DNA from: Erpobdella octoculata
Taxonomy: Eukaryota > Annelida > Clitellata > Hirudinida > Erpobdellidae
Length of the DNA: 64,000 bases
NCBI GenBank assembly: GCA_963978895.1
Contig: OZ022238.1
Span: forward strand, 4,328,652 to 4,392,651
Reading direction: 5' to 3'
Both the position numbers and the translations under genes were made by a program. Below, piece after piece: positions 29,352 through 41,590 of the stretch. How positions within the stretch are numbered: the first letter of the stretch is position 1; every line of letters starts with the position of its first letter. The notes under the pieces were generated by a model. It ran no database searches and was not told where the DNA came from. It saw only the letters and a list, made by a program, of their open reading frames with translations.

Positions 29352-30880
29352 TCATTTTTTATAAGAAATGATCGACTTTGTCATTACTCCAATCAAATTA
29401 ATTAGAAACTCAATTAGTTCAACAAATGTCATTATGGTAATTCCCATCCATAAACTGAAAATCCCACCAACAGTTCCAAGCATTGAATCCCAAGAATAAA
29501 CAGGTGCATCAGTAATTAAAATAGTTGTATTAGATGAGAAAGTAAACGTAACTTTTAAAAAATGTAATCTTATTTTATCTGTCTTTCTTAAACATTCATC
29601 AAGCTCTTCTTTAGTTATATTTTCGGCAGCCCAATTATTAAAAGCTTCATGGAAATCGTTAAAATAAATGTATGACTTATCGTTTTTATTTTTTCTACTT
29701 GGCATTATATAAACTAAATAAATATACAGATAGGAAGACAGTTTTGGCCAATCATTCATTGGTTGAACATTATGTTCATATAAGGTTTCAACGCAGGGTT
29801 TTTTTCTACAATTTGCTTCACAGCTATTGTGTAACCTATCATATGCATCATCTTCACATTTAATTTGTTCAAATGATATAATTGTTTTGTTATATTGTGT
29901 TTCTGCGTCAACATCGTCAGTTCTATATAACAAAGTATTATTACCACATGTTTTTTCAATGTTATACATTGGACTAACAAGTAATTTATCCGAAACACAT
30001 TTACATATTTGTGAAAGTACATCTTGCACACATTTCGCTTTACAAATATAGGCGCTATAGAGAATGTCTGAAGACTTATCTATATATTTCTTACTTTCAC
30101 AACCTTCACTGTTGTAAGGTTTGTCTAAAATTGTTTCAACTTTTGTAGATAATTCTACTAACGTATCAGTTCCTAAAGGAAGATAAAATCCTTTTGAAAT
30201 GTCACCAACATCTCTAGAAGAGGTCAAGGCTACTCTGACTCCATCTGTATATAATAACGGACTACGATTATCAAAATACAAATCATCGATGTAAGGCTTT
30301 GTATACACTAGCATAACAAGAGACTTTATTGAAATGTTGCAAAATTTTGAAATCTGGTAAAAATGGCAGTCGTGGAAATCTGGGTGGTAGAGAATTTCGT
30401 GTTCCAACTTAGTACATTTGCTCTCAATTGTTTGTTGATTATTATAGTCAAATACAGTAGTATCGACAAGAAATGGAATAGTTTTATCAGTATTACCATA
30501 TTTCGGCAGAGATCTTGAATGACCTCTAGAAAGCTGTGTTTCAAATAACGACCAATCTGAACTTGTTTTATTAACTTTATCGAAAATATATTTTAGTTTC
30601 TTGGAATAGTCATTGAAAGTAATTTGAGAGTCATTATAAACAGATGCTGGTTTCGAACTACATAGAGTTATTGAAGGAAATTTTAGGCAGTCCGGTAAGG
30701 ATACAAGCTGTAATTTCTTAACAGAGTAACAAGTTGCCAAATGAGAATCCCTGAACATCCAATAGCAGCACACAGCCACATTATCTTAAAAAACTGTTTT
30801 TGTGATTTGACAACCTTTGATACGCCACGCACAGAAACATTTTCACAAAATTTAACGAATTCTTCTTTTAAGCGTATCAT
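29352..30880 (-). pseudogene. DEG-2: DEG/ENaC channel copy with a frameshifting deletion
   Basis: Intronless DEG/ENaC (degenerin / epithelial Na+ channel) copy. The N-terminus (RLKEEFVKFCENVSVRGVSK, then TM1 IMWLCAAIGCSGILIWQLV) reads to YPYRTA and then meets TAA. Against the copy at 38.3 kb, 22 bp are missing near 30685, which shifts the frame. The rest (475-codon frame from 30779, real homology from KFPSITLC) stays open through the cysteine-rich extracellular domain and TM2 (GTVGGIFSLWMGITIMTFVE) to a normal stop. Such channels are trimeric Na+ channels gated by peptides, acid or force. With one lesion this is a young pseudogene, or an assembly error. It is the minus-strand partner of a lost plus-strand gene at about 32.66 kb. 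Confidence 0.85.
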
Positions 30881-31380
30881 TTCCAACTATATAATATTTC
30901 AGGATAATTTAAATGTTAAGCACAATCAAAACTTAAGTTACAAGCAGTCAAAACAGTCTTACATATTTTTTCGTCAAAGGTAGTTATTTAAATATTTTGG
31001 CTTATTATGTACAACAGGTAGCACATATAAAATACATCAGCACATTTGTTTTTTCGTTTAAACTTGCCTCGCAGTCGTGCAATGTAACAAACCATCTTTT
31101 TGATTTAGATTGTTAATGTTGAATTTATTGATTGTTTCACGCTATTGAAGTAATTTTATGTGTTTGTTGTCATAACGATGACAACTGCAAAAATTGTTTA
31201 AAAATATAAATACATTTTATGAAAGTTTTAAAAAATCACTTTTAAATCGAAATAAATAGTTTAAAAAAAGATAAAAGTGTGCGACGTTCATTTCAAACTA
31301 ACTCTGTCAGTCACAGAAACATAAAACAAACGTCCCATGGATGGATAAAATTATGGTTAAATAAATAGATAAGTGTACAA
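30881..31380. promoter_or_regulatory. Intergenic flank of DEG-2, homologous to 42.15-42.65 kb
   Basis: Shared strings include TACATCAG, AAGTAATTTTATGTG and TGTTGTCATAACGATGACAA. At 42-45 kb this flank separates two divergent DEG/ENaC genes, so it is likely a bidirectional promoter region. Confidence 0.55.
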
Positions 31381-31384
31381 TAGT

Positions 31385-32660
31385 TTAAATGCTTGTGTTC
31401 TCATCGTCATGACAACACTGAAAACAAAGAAATTTTTCAAAGCTTCTACTCAACAGCAATAAAATATACACGACAAAAAAACCATGTTTTAAACAATAAA
31501 TGTGTTTCACAAGTAATTCCCTTAAGCAAAGAATTTATTGGCAATGCTAAAGTTGTGTGTGTCGAGAAGTAGTGTCACCTGTAGTTTTTTTTCATTATTT
31601 ATAAAAGTGTTCAAATTTCGTTTAGGAAACTAAGCAAACAAACTAATTTTAATATTAACATTGTTGTTTTAATCAGCATGTCACAAAACTATTACAAAAA
31701 AGGACGCATGGTAATGAAAAAAGCAAAATCTTTTTAAGCCACTTTCATCCTTGCATTAGCTATCCACTTTGTGGCTTAAAACGATCAATAGATTTTAGAA
31801 AAAAATATTTAAATCATAGTTAGTATGAATTCTTCCATGTAGGCTTAAAACGATCAATAGATTTCAGAAAAATATATTTAAATCTTAGTTAGTATGAATT
31901 CTTCCATGTAGGCTTTGTTTTTTTCACGTTTTCAATTTAACAAGGTTGCTGAAAGGACTTCCCTCCACGAGAAAATCAACCTAAAAAAATTGTAATAACT
32001 CAAAACAAATAAAGTTAATAACAAAAAATCATAATAAAATTAAAAAAAAGTAAAAATTCAGAAAACTAAAAACTTGAAAGTCTGCTTGTAAGCAATCGAC
32101 GTGTCATTATTGCTCACTAAACACGTGTTATAGCAAAAACGCAATTTTATCGACAAATCTATTGATTTTAATCAAGTAAAGGAAAAACGAGTTTTTTTAC
32201 ACAAACTTAAATTTTAAATACACTAGACTTAGAAATACGCAAGATGTTCAAATTAGGTTTTTTTCAATTGAATCCTGTATTGTCATCCAATATAAAGCTA
32301 TGCTGAAAGTTTCAGCTTCCTAGCTAGTCAAAAAGCTGGTTAAATTGCACTTGAAAGATTTGCGTACAGAGAAAGCTACACACACACATATACAGACACA
32401 CAAACAGAAATTGTAACCTAAATAAAAGTTTGTTATAAAAACAACTTCATTCTTCAAAAGATTTTCTGATAAATACTTTTCGGATCTTTTATTCAATGAA
32501 GCCACAACGAAAATGTCGTAAAATACAATTGCTTGGCAAGTTCTATTATTACAAGCCCATTAAACCAACAAATTGTTTATTTCCTGAGCAGTGGGCTGTA
32601 TAAACTTTGTTTAAAGTGAAGTAATCTAATAGGAAAGTGTGAGTGTTTGTGAATACATTT
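31385..32660 (+). promoter_or_regulatory. Orphan 5' flank of a lost plus-strand DEG/ENaC gene
   Basis: Collinear with the upstream region of DEG-4 (about 43830-44840): shared TCGTCATGACAAC, AGCTTCTACTCA, GCCACTTTCATCCTTGCAT, ATTATTACAAGCCCAT and GGCTGTATAA. An extra stretch at about 31915-32510 includes a dispersed repeat. A 70-bp tandem duplication (CGATCAATAGATTT...TTCCATGTA) lies at 31773-31912. No DEG coding sequence follows at 32660; a MULE relic does. Confidence 0.65.
32180..32425. repeat. Dispersed repeat family (copy 1)
   Basis: It shares AGGAAAAACGAGTTTTT, CCAATATAAAGCTATGCT, TTTCAGCTTC and CTAGTCAAAAAGCTGGTTAA with 61319-61555, and part with about 60340-60480. Copies run into CA/TG-rich ends. 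Non-coding, class unknown. Confidence 0.75.
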
Positions 32661-32694
32661 AAATTTTACTCTTCGAAAATGTTGACTGAACTGA

Positions 32695-33330
32695 TCAAAC
32701 AGCTGCTTGTTCAAAGTCCATGGAAACTAAAGAAGGACTGACTTCTGGCCAGAATTCTTTACCGGCTTTAAACATTCGTTGGTACGTTTTTCTTTTTTTT
32801 TTTTTGGCAACAGAGCGTTGAGAATGGGTATTACAAATCCTCCTTTGTTTGCCATGGTGACGTAAATCTGTGAGAAAAAGCAGGCGCTGAGCTGTGGTTG
32901 CTCTAATCGTCATTTGACTGTCAGCTAAATATCAATATTTGATTTTCACCGTGCACTCCCGAATTCCATAATTTGAAGTGTTTGATATTTTCGGGCGTAT
33001 ATTCGTAAAACTGATACACAACTGGAATAATAATTGATGCTCTGTTAGCAGGCAATGTTGGAACTACTTGTGTGACATTTCTAATGCGTTAATTACTTTG
33101 AAAATAGCATCTTTATTTCGCATCTATGCTTGAACGGCAGCTGATGTTCTTTACAGAGCACCATTGAGGAATTTCCGTTGTCTCTGTTGCCCTCCGTTTG
33201 ATAGTAGACATGATCTTGGTAGCCTGGAGTTTAGCCGCGTCACTTCCATGAGTATGATGGTTTTTCTGCACCAGAACCTGTTTATTATCTACGGTCGTGT
33301 GTAGACACGATATCTCTTTCCCTCTCTCTT
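32695..33330 (-). pseudogene. Decayed MULE transposase with FLYWCH-like domain
   Basis: The minus strand reads first a FLYWCH-type tail (NHHTHGSDAAKLQATKIMS, then IKRRATETTEIP; about 33320-33160). The linker follows in another frame (VVPTLPANRAS and FEYTPENI-like, about 33060-32970), then a MULE transposase core stretch (KTYQRMFKAGKEFWPEVSP, LVSMDFEQAAV; about 32790-32695). Frameshifts and stops separate the pieces. MULE transposases cut and paste Mutator-like elements. No terminal repeats were found for this relic. Confidence 0.75.
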
Positions 33331-33333
33331 TCT

Positions 33334-33455
<122 letters not shown>

Positions 33456-33459
33456 TATT

Positions 33460-34455
33460 GCGGAGTTGCCTCATCCAATCACATATCGCCAGCAAAAACG
33501 TTGCTGCGTCGACTTAAGATAATTACTTATTTTGTACATTATATATCCTTATACATTTTAAGTCGTAAAACTAATTATCCGAGGTAGACTTTTTGTACAG
33601 CGATATAAATTAAGCGGACATCATTAAGTGACACTGGGCTGATATAATATAGATGTTCTCGAACGCACTGACCCACACTTTGATCCTGTTTAGACTTCAT
33701 TATTTCCGCGCTCTGCATATATAACGAAATTGAAAAAAATGTATTACCAAAAGTTACTCAAAAATTGTGGTATCGTTATAAAATAAAAAAAGATTAAGTT
33801 TTGAAAACAAATATGAATAATCGTTTCCTGGTTCAAGACTTTTGAGTTCTGATCTTTCTTTGTGGCAACCAAAATAAAAAAAAACTAATAATCAAAATAG
33901 ACCAATTTCATCAATTAACTCATTTTTAACTTACACTGGTGACTTTCAACAGAAAGCTATAAAAGAAATAAAAAGTAAGTTTTAGAAATTTTTTAAACAA
34001 TTACCTTCGACTACCACTTTTTTTCAGTTTTCAAATTGAAAAATGACTAAACTAAAAAATCTCAACAAAACTATTTAATATCTATATTGTTGACTGAAAC
34101 ATTTTGTAAACGTTATCATGCCGCAATTAAGCGTTGTATAAATTATTATTCTAATTTCGGTAATTTGTAAACTTGATTCATTTATGAAAGTGAAATAGTT
34201 TTAATGCAGATTTAATTTTGTTTTTTTTTCAGTCCAATTCATTTCATTTAAATTTTTTTATACATTTCACTTAGTTTTTCTTCTTCTATTAGATCGATTT
34301 CTGATTTAATTAAAATTTTAGGAAATATGAAAATGACAGTTGCAGCAATATTTTCTTCAGTTGTATTCTTCAGTTGTTCTTTAGCAGCAATAACTATAGT
34401 ATATTAAAAAAAATAAATTACGTTTTCATAGCTTATCCTTAAAAAGTCAGTAAAA
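33460..34455. other. Intergenic upstream of Ly6-4
   Basis: It contains the segment 33735-34020 duplicated from or into 10530-10800, then the conserved Ly6 upstream block at about 34080-34160. No gene. Confidence 0.6.
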
Positions 34456-34917
34456 AAGCAAGCTATTAGAGGGCCAGTTTTAGTTTTGCTCACCTTGTTC
34501 GTTGTCTTGCTAGATTTAACACTAGCCATACAATGTTACGAGTGTACTTATAAAAATCCATATTGTTACCGTGGCTTCACTCCTAACAAACCATGAATTT
34601 TTTTGCGAAAGCTTTCAATGTGGTAATAAAACATTTGTTTAAGCCGGTTAGTCATTTTTATTTATTTTTATATTTTCTCCATTCTTTTATTAAGCTGAAA
34701 TGCTGCATGTGTATTTGTTTAGACAAACCTCAATAAAGTTGTGTGCCCAGTTTGCAGTAGAAGTTTGTTTCAAGTTATTAATTCAAACTTTGATAACTCA
34801 ACAGGAAAACGTGTTACACAAAGGTTTTGCAGCTACTTTCCTATCAGTGGTCCTTGTGGCTGTGCTCAAGAAGGTCGTGATTTTGTGTGCTATTGCAAAT
34901 CCAATTTCTGCAACTCA
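34456..34917 (+). pseudogene. Ly6-4: decayed three-finger gene copy
   Basis: Homologous to the other Ly6 copies, exon 1 at 34456-34646 and exon 2 at 34805-34917, but broken in several places. The start codon is AAG. Exon 1 has a 2-bp deletion and a TGA after NKP, and TAA occurs before the donor. The normal stop is changed to TCA, which extends the frame. The intron is only 158 bp, against 417-1882 bp in intact copies. It still shows LLDLTLA, QCYEC, RFCS and CYC. A non-functional copy. Confidence 0.88.
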
Positions 34918-36983
34918 AGACGATTTGTAATCAAACGATGATTTTTTTTTCATTTTACACAGTAAGAAAATATGGTTACTATACCCATTAATGCCAGATT
35001 TTGAAAACTGAATTTATTCTTGTTAAACTCGTTTTGGATTAAAAAAACAGTGCCTGAACGGTCTGGCACATGAAAGACTTAAAGTTGGTAAACGATTTTG
35101 TGATTACGTCCAAATCTAAAATTTCCACACAGAGTTTGATGATTTTGAAAAAAAAAACTTACAAACCTTCGTTCTGTTTTCAAAGGTTATTGAAAAATAG
35201 ATGTTTTGTATTGCTGAAGGGGTAGGCGCCTTTCTCGCCTTTAAGCAAGACTTTCTTAAAAAAGGCGTTTGCTAAATGTCTAAAAATAGCAGATTTGTAG
35301 AAAGTGGTTTGAAATCTTATTCAAACTTTGCCGTGCTAGTTAAATTTAATTTTTGTTTTAAAACAACGTTTTGTGTTTATACATAAACTAAGTACTGCTG
35401 GCCTGGAATATTTTTTCAACCTTGAAAATATTTTTTCAACTACTTTATTTTTTTTTCTTTGAAAACTACTTTCACACCATACTCCACACCATACTCTAAT
35501 CAAATTGTTTCAACGACTTAGATTCAAATAAAAGACAGACATAAAAACAAACAGTTAATTTTATTTCTAAGGATTAAGAGCAATCAAACAAGATGTTGTG
35601 TTAACAGTGTCGATACATAATGAAGAGTGCATGTGATATCGCTGCAAAACGATATTAAAAAGGGCGTTAAAAAGTGCATGAAGAAAGGCAGTGTGAGTTA
35701 TTGGCAAAAGTTTTCCATCATTTATTTTCACAACAAATACGGCATTTTGCTGTACATAACCAAATCATTAAAAATGTTTACAGCCACAACGCGCTTAATT
35801 TATTGTTCATAGACATTTTTAAACAACGGAATTTATTTAAAAATTGAATATAACATAAATTATAATAAGCGTACCATTAAGGTTTAAAAAAACTATAAAA
35901 AGTAACGGGGAATTATTTTTGATAACTAAAAAATTAAAACTATTGATTCAAATGAAAAGTTATTGAAAAAACTAGAATTAATTTTGATAATTAAAAATGT
36001 GAATTTATTGACTCAATTAAGTATCTATTACCATTTTTGAAAACAAAACATATCTTATATGATAATGATATATTTAACATTTTAAATGTTTTGTTCATTG
36101 TCTATATTTATCATTTCAATATCAAAGATTAAACATTTATTTAAAAAAAAAACAAAACAACACTAAAGCATCAACGACTATAAAATGAAATTAGTATTTA
36201 AGAACATCATTGAAGATTTGAGGTAAAGCTTACAGTTCATAATCACGTGCAAATAACGAAAATCAATATAAAATAGTTCAATCACGTAACGCATCAATTG
36301 TCATCAAACTCAAAATAACTCACAAAATGATGCAATTTGATTTTAAACTTGCAATTCAGATATTGTAATAACAAGCACAATAAATTAGGTTATGAACAAG
36401 AAAACAGTAAAACGATTAGTTTTTCTTTTAAATTCCCTATATTTCAGGATAAGTCGGCTTTTCATTAAATGCATTCTTTCTAACAAAATATTGCTGTTTG
36501 ATTATGATTAATTTGTTGCTTTTTGAAAACATTGAGAATTGTTTTTTTAATATTTTTTGTCATGAATAATTATGAAAAATGAAACTTTATTTCAAATTTT
36601 AGCTTGATTGGATGACGGACAATTTGTTAATTTGTACTTTTGCAAACAATTTAGCAGGCAAGCAAACAATATGGTAAAATTAATACATGTGTTTTTAAAA
36701 TTAAAAAAAAACTATTCAAAAACAGTTTAAAATGAAATTACAAAGACGTAGTTAGTCACATAGGATGACGCAAATGTATTTTCTGATTTATTAAACCAAG
36801 TTATAACAAACAAGAATAATCTGCCAAAAGTGTCGTTCTTTTTTAAAGTTACAGTGTGCAAAAACGGGAATCAAAAATGAAAAACAACATTAAAATGGGT
36901 AATAGGGTAATGTTTCTATTTTTGTTCAATTGTATTCATATTTACAAGTAATTCTAGATCATTTTCATTCAATTTTCAGCAAC
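34918..36983. other. Spacer between Ly6-4 and DEG-3
   Basis: No gene. It is collinear with parts of 20.0-21.1, 22.8-23.8 and 28.1-29.3 kb, confirming block duplication of Ly6 3' flanks. Confidence 0.5.
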
Positions 36984-38458
36984 TCATTTTCGAAAAGGAA
37001 TGATTGAATATGATGTAACGCCAATCAAATTAATTAGAAACTCAATTAGCTCAACAAATGTCATTATGGTAATTCCCATCCATAAACTGAAAATCCCACC
37101 AACAGTTCCAAGCATTGAATCCCAAGAATAAACTGGTGCATCAGTAATTAAAACAGTCTCATTATTTGGGAAAGTAAACATTACTTTTAAAAAATGTAAT
37201 CTTATTTTATTGCTTTTTCCCAAAAATTCATTCATCTCTTCTTTAGTTATATTTTTGGCAGCATAACTATTATAGGCTTCATGAAAATCTTTGAAATAAA
37301 TGTATGATTTATCAATTCTATTTTCTGGTGTACGCTTTATATTAAAATAATAAAAATTAAAATAAGAAGACAATACTGGCCAATCATTCAATGGCTGAAC
37401 AGTGCGTTCATATAAGGTTTCAACGCAGGGTCTTCTACAATTTGCTTCACAGCTATCGTGTAACTCAGCGTAAGCATCTTCTTCACATTCAATTTGTTCG
37501 ATTGCTTTTTTTGTTTTGTTAAATTGTACCTCTGCATCCAAATCATTAATTTTGAATACCAAAGTATTGTTACCACATGTTTCTTCAATGTTATACATTG
37601 GACGAACAAGTATTTTATTCGAAACACATTTACATTTTTTTATAAGTGCATCTTGCATACATTTTGCTTTGCAAATATGGGCGCTATAAAGAATATCTAA
37701 ATATTCATTTACGTATTTCTTATCTTCACAACCTTCACTGTTGTATGGTTTGTCTAAAATTGTTTTAACTTTCATCGATAACTCTACTAACGTCTCAGTT
37801 CCTAAAGTAAGAAGGAATCCTTTCGAAATGTCGCCAACATCTCTGGAAGATGACAAAGCTACTTTCACTCCATCTATAAAATATAAGAAACGTCTCGTGT
37901 TCAAATATCCATCGTGGATATACTAGCATAACAAGAGACTTTATAGGAATTTTACAAAATTTTGAAAACTGGTAAAAATGGCAGTCGTGGAAATCTGGGT
38001 GGTAGATGATTTCGTGTTCCAACTTAGTACAACTGCTTTCATATCTTCGCTGATCATTATAGTCAAATAGTTGTTTTTCGACAAGAAATGGAATAGTATC
38101 ATCATTATTTTCATATTTTGGAAGAGACTTTTTAAAACTTTTAAAAATCTGTCTTTGAAATGCTTGCCAATTCAAAATTGGTTTTTTAAAATTATTTAAA
38201 ATATCTTCTATTTTAAGCAAAAATTCATATCTGCTAAATTGAAAGTCAGGATCAATTATATAAGCAGTGGTTGGTTTTGAACTGCATAAAGTTATTGAAG
38301 GAAATTTATTTGCAGTTGTTATTTCTCCATAGGCAGTCCTGTAAGGATACAAACTATAGTTTCTGCACAAAGTAACAAGTTGCCAAATGAGAATTCCTGA
38401 GCACCCAATAGCAGCCAAGAGCCACATGATCTTGAAAGATTGTTTTTGTGATTTGACA

Positions 38459-38825
38459 GGTTATTGTAAGGTTTATCGACAGTTGACAGTTAATCGACCT
38501 TAATTGAAAAGTCGATTATCTTGCGAAGAAGTCGATTATCCTGCGAAGGAGTCGATAATCCTGCGAAGGAGTCGATTATCCTGCGAAGGAGTCGATTATC
38601 CTGCGAAAGAGTCGATTATCCTGCGAAGGAGTCGATTATCCTGCGAAGGAGTCGATTATCCTGCGAAGGAGTCGATTATCCTGCGAAGGAGTCGATTATC
38701 CTGCGAAGGAGTCGATTATCCTGCGAAGGAGTCGATTATCCTGCAAGTCGATTAACCTGCGCACGCTTTGCTGTGCATGACAACAAAACGCATCCGCACG
38801 GGTCGATATAGGTATAATAACCTAA
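38459..38825 (+). repeat. Left TIR of the MULE with 12 iterons
   Basis: Twelve 20-bp units GTCGATTATCCTGCGAAGGA from 38511 to about 38745, after a 52-bp terminal segment and before an inner inverted segment (GCACGCTTTGCTGTGCATGA). Units are near identical, with variants in the first three and at 38611. Confidence 0.9.
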
Positions 38826-39613
38826 GTGACCATTTGATCTTACTCAACTCTTTGGTCGATTTAAGGATGGCTGCTTATTCACTTGGTGGTGTTTTTACAT
38901 AGACTTTATGCTAAACACTACTATATAAGCACTGTACTGCAGTATCAATATTTAAAATATATTAGAAATTTTTCTGAATTAATTAAAAATATATTTGAAA
39001 ATTTTCTAAATTTTGAATTTAGTTTGAAATTTTTATTTTTTTATAATTCAGTCGCTAGAGTTACGCGCTATAGGCAAGTTCCTGTATACGCCCACAAGGC
39101 ACATACAGAAAATAACCATATCACAATCGATTATATAAAAGTGTGTTTTTAAAAAACTTAGTTCTTTGATTCACTTGTTATGCATATATAGCCAAATTAC
39201 AGAAATTGTCTTGACCAAAATTGGAAAGTATAAAGTAATTATTAAAAAATCCCGAAAACCAAGGTTCCGACCAGCTTGACTTAAAGTTTCGTTATAGAAT
39301 TTTACGACAAAATGTGCTCTGGACAAAATATTGATTAGGAATGAATCTCGCTCAAAAATGTGTTAGAAGGAATATTGATTGAAATTTGTTTGACCCTTTT
39401 TTTTAATATGTTGAGTGTAAGCGTTTTTAAATTAATTTCATTGAAGTGACATGTATTAGTTAATATAGTATTATTCATATTATTTGTTTAAATATACAGC
39501 TTATGAGACTGATGATAGGGAGTTGCCATACCATATTTCGAGAAAAAATGAACACGCTTTAAACAACAAATAATTTTATTACAGGCTTTAAATGAAAGAC
39601 AAGCTATACAAAA

Positions 39614-39976
39614 TCAATAAGTGGTCAATATATCTACAATTCTTTTGTGAAGCGTCTGAATATTTATTTCTTTTTGTTCAAAAGCTATCCAGAGCTCCCA
39701 CACTTTCTCGTCTTTTTCCAAACTTAATTTTTTGGTCTGCCTGAGAAGCTGTCCTGTGGCAAGGGAATCTTCTTCTACTGGAATAGCTTGGGCTTTCCCG
39801 AAGAAGATACCAACAACTTCGTAGAAGGTTGAACCTACCTTCAAGCTGTTGTTGAGAGAGCTATGCCAACCCTCTACGTCATTGTTGGTTTTGAGTTCAA
39901 TCATAAATGAACTCCACTCTTCGGTTTTGAAAAGCCCTACTATCCAGGTTTTTTTAATGTACTCTGCAAACCTCTA
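39614..39976 (-). pseudogene. MULE transposase C-terminal exon fragment
   Basis: The frame opens after a possible acceptor (TTTTAG at about 39977) with RFAEYIKKTWIVGLF, then EEWSSFMIELKTNNDVEGWH SSLNN and an acidic/basic tail, ending in a stop at 39614. T-N-N-x-x-E-G-W-H is a hallmark of the C-terminal part of MULE/FLYWCH transposases. The catalytic DDE core is not found upstream, so this is a remnant or an isolated last exon inside the element. Confidence 0.8.
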
Positions 39977-40479
39977 AAACGGACAATTAAAATTTTAATA
40001 AAAACCCGTATATTAGTAAATCATTACAAAAGTATTTTACTTTTAATGAGTCCATCTGTATCTCTGAATATATTTGTTATATATTTGCAGAAATCACATG
40101 GCAAAGCCAAAGCATTCTTGGCAACGGTTTTTGTACAATAAACACAGACGCTTTTGTTCATTTTCTACTGTGAATAAATAGATAATGCATAAAAACAAAT
40201 ATACTTAAAATATAATATGTTAAACATGAAAAAACTAACCAAATCTAGTAAAACGCAAACAGGCAAACAAACTGAGACGTTTAACAAAACAAAAAACTCG
40301 TTTCTTTGTTATAGAGTCGCTACATCCAACAGTTCCTGAAATGAATACGCCTTTACTCTGCTAATATTGTACCTTGAGGTAACTTGTAAAAGGAAAATGC
40401 ATCGATTAAAAATTCCTTCATAGACAATAAAAATATTCATGTAAACCACATCGGTTTAAAAATAATAAAACGGCGACCA

Positions 40480-41037
40480 CTACGTCAAAAATAACAAAGA
40501 AATAAGACTTGGAAGAGGTACTAGTTTTCTGTATAACTCATTAATTTCCACAGTTTTCCAAGTGTTTTGCCATTCTTTTAGAATCTTTGATTTGATTATT
40601 TTCTTGTATTCTGGAGTTTCAATGGTAACATCTAGATAGATTTCGGTGTAAGTGGTTGCCGTTTTGGCAAGAACGTCACCAGTTTCATTACCCTGCACGC
40701 CAATGTGGCTTAGAATCCAGACCAACTTGCATACAACGTTCCTATTTCTGAAAAGAATAGTTGTAGTTTGTACGACAGATTGTTGGTAGTGAGATTTTGC
40801 AAAATTGTGACAAATGTCTAATGCTTTGACGGCACTTAAAGAATCTGTAAAAATTACAAGATTTTGTAGTGGATCAGATTCTAATGCATTTGATGAAAAT
40901 AAATGATTTCCATATAGATTAAGAGCTATTTTGATTGCTTCTATTTCTGCAGCAAAAATTGAAATGTTGTCCGATGTTTTTCTGGACATTTTGAGACCGG
41001 TCGATGGAGCATACACACCAATGCCTATCAGCTAGTA
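40480..41037 (-). pseudogene. LINE RNase H domain fragment
   Basis: The minus strand encodes an RNase HI-like domain as found at the C-terminus of some non-LTR retrotransposons. It shows IGVYAPSTG, AAEIEAIKIAL (acidic Glu), LVIFTDSLSAVKAL (TDS acidic Asp), WILSHIGVQGNETGDVLAKTA (His and final Asp regions). A-D at the last motif is G-D. A stop precedes the fragment at about 41040. No reverse transcriptase is adjacent, so it is a truncated insertion nested in the MULE. Confidence 0.82.
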
Positions 41038-41405
41038 AAAGTTACAGCATAAAGAAAACAAAGAAAAGTACTACAGTTAATAGTAGCCAATGCACTGTGA
41101 ATATTCAGTTCTTAATCAATATGAATAATTATAGAGCGACTCCGGTCATTTCCTTTGTGTGCCTTGTGGGCATCTGCAGAAATTTGCCTACGGTCATCTA
41201 GCATGTAACTCTAGCGACAGAATTATTAGTCAATAAAAATTACCAACTTTGAATTAAAAATTCAGAAATTGTTTAAATTAATTTAAGATAATAATACTGC
41301 AATTATGCTGATATAGTAGTACTTAGCATACAGTCTATATGAAAACACCACCAAATGAATAAGAAGCCATCTTTAAATAGACCAGAGACAATGATAACTT
41401 CGGTT

Positions 41406-41590
41406 CAACTCCGCCTTGCATTTGCAAGCCAGTCCCAAGCCTGGAGAAAGGAGGAGGGAAAAGTTAAAAAGAACAAATTATGATCCACGACAGGAAGTAC
41501 TTAGGTGCTTCCTACATACAGCCAATTCAGTCTTAAAACACCTGGTGTAAAGGACTATAAATTATTATAAAAAAAAAAAAAAAAAAAAAA
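41406..41590 (+). mobile_element. Poly(A)-tailed retroposon nested in the MULE TIR
   Basis: A 185-bp insert ending in A22, flanked by a perfect 13-bp target duplication GATAACTTCGGTT (41393-41405 and 41591-41603). It starts CAACTCCGCCTTGCATTTGC; together with the preceding GGTT this forms a B-box-like GGTTCAACTCC. It may therefore be a 5'-truncated tRNA-type SINE joined by microhomology. The source RNA is not recognised. Confidence 0.8.

Noticed and set aside
30683..30886. A separate small membrane protein of 67 aa
   Set aside because: It is the N-terminus and TM1 of DEG-2 cut short by the 22-bp deletion.
38504..38811. CRISPR-like array of 20-bp repeats
   Set aside because: Units are contiguous with no spacers, the host is eukaryotic, and the matching inverted array at 41681-42010 shows that they are transposon TIRs.
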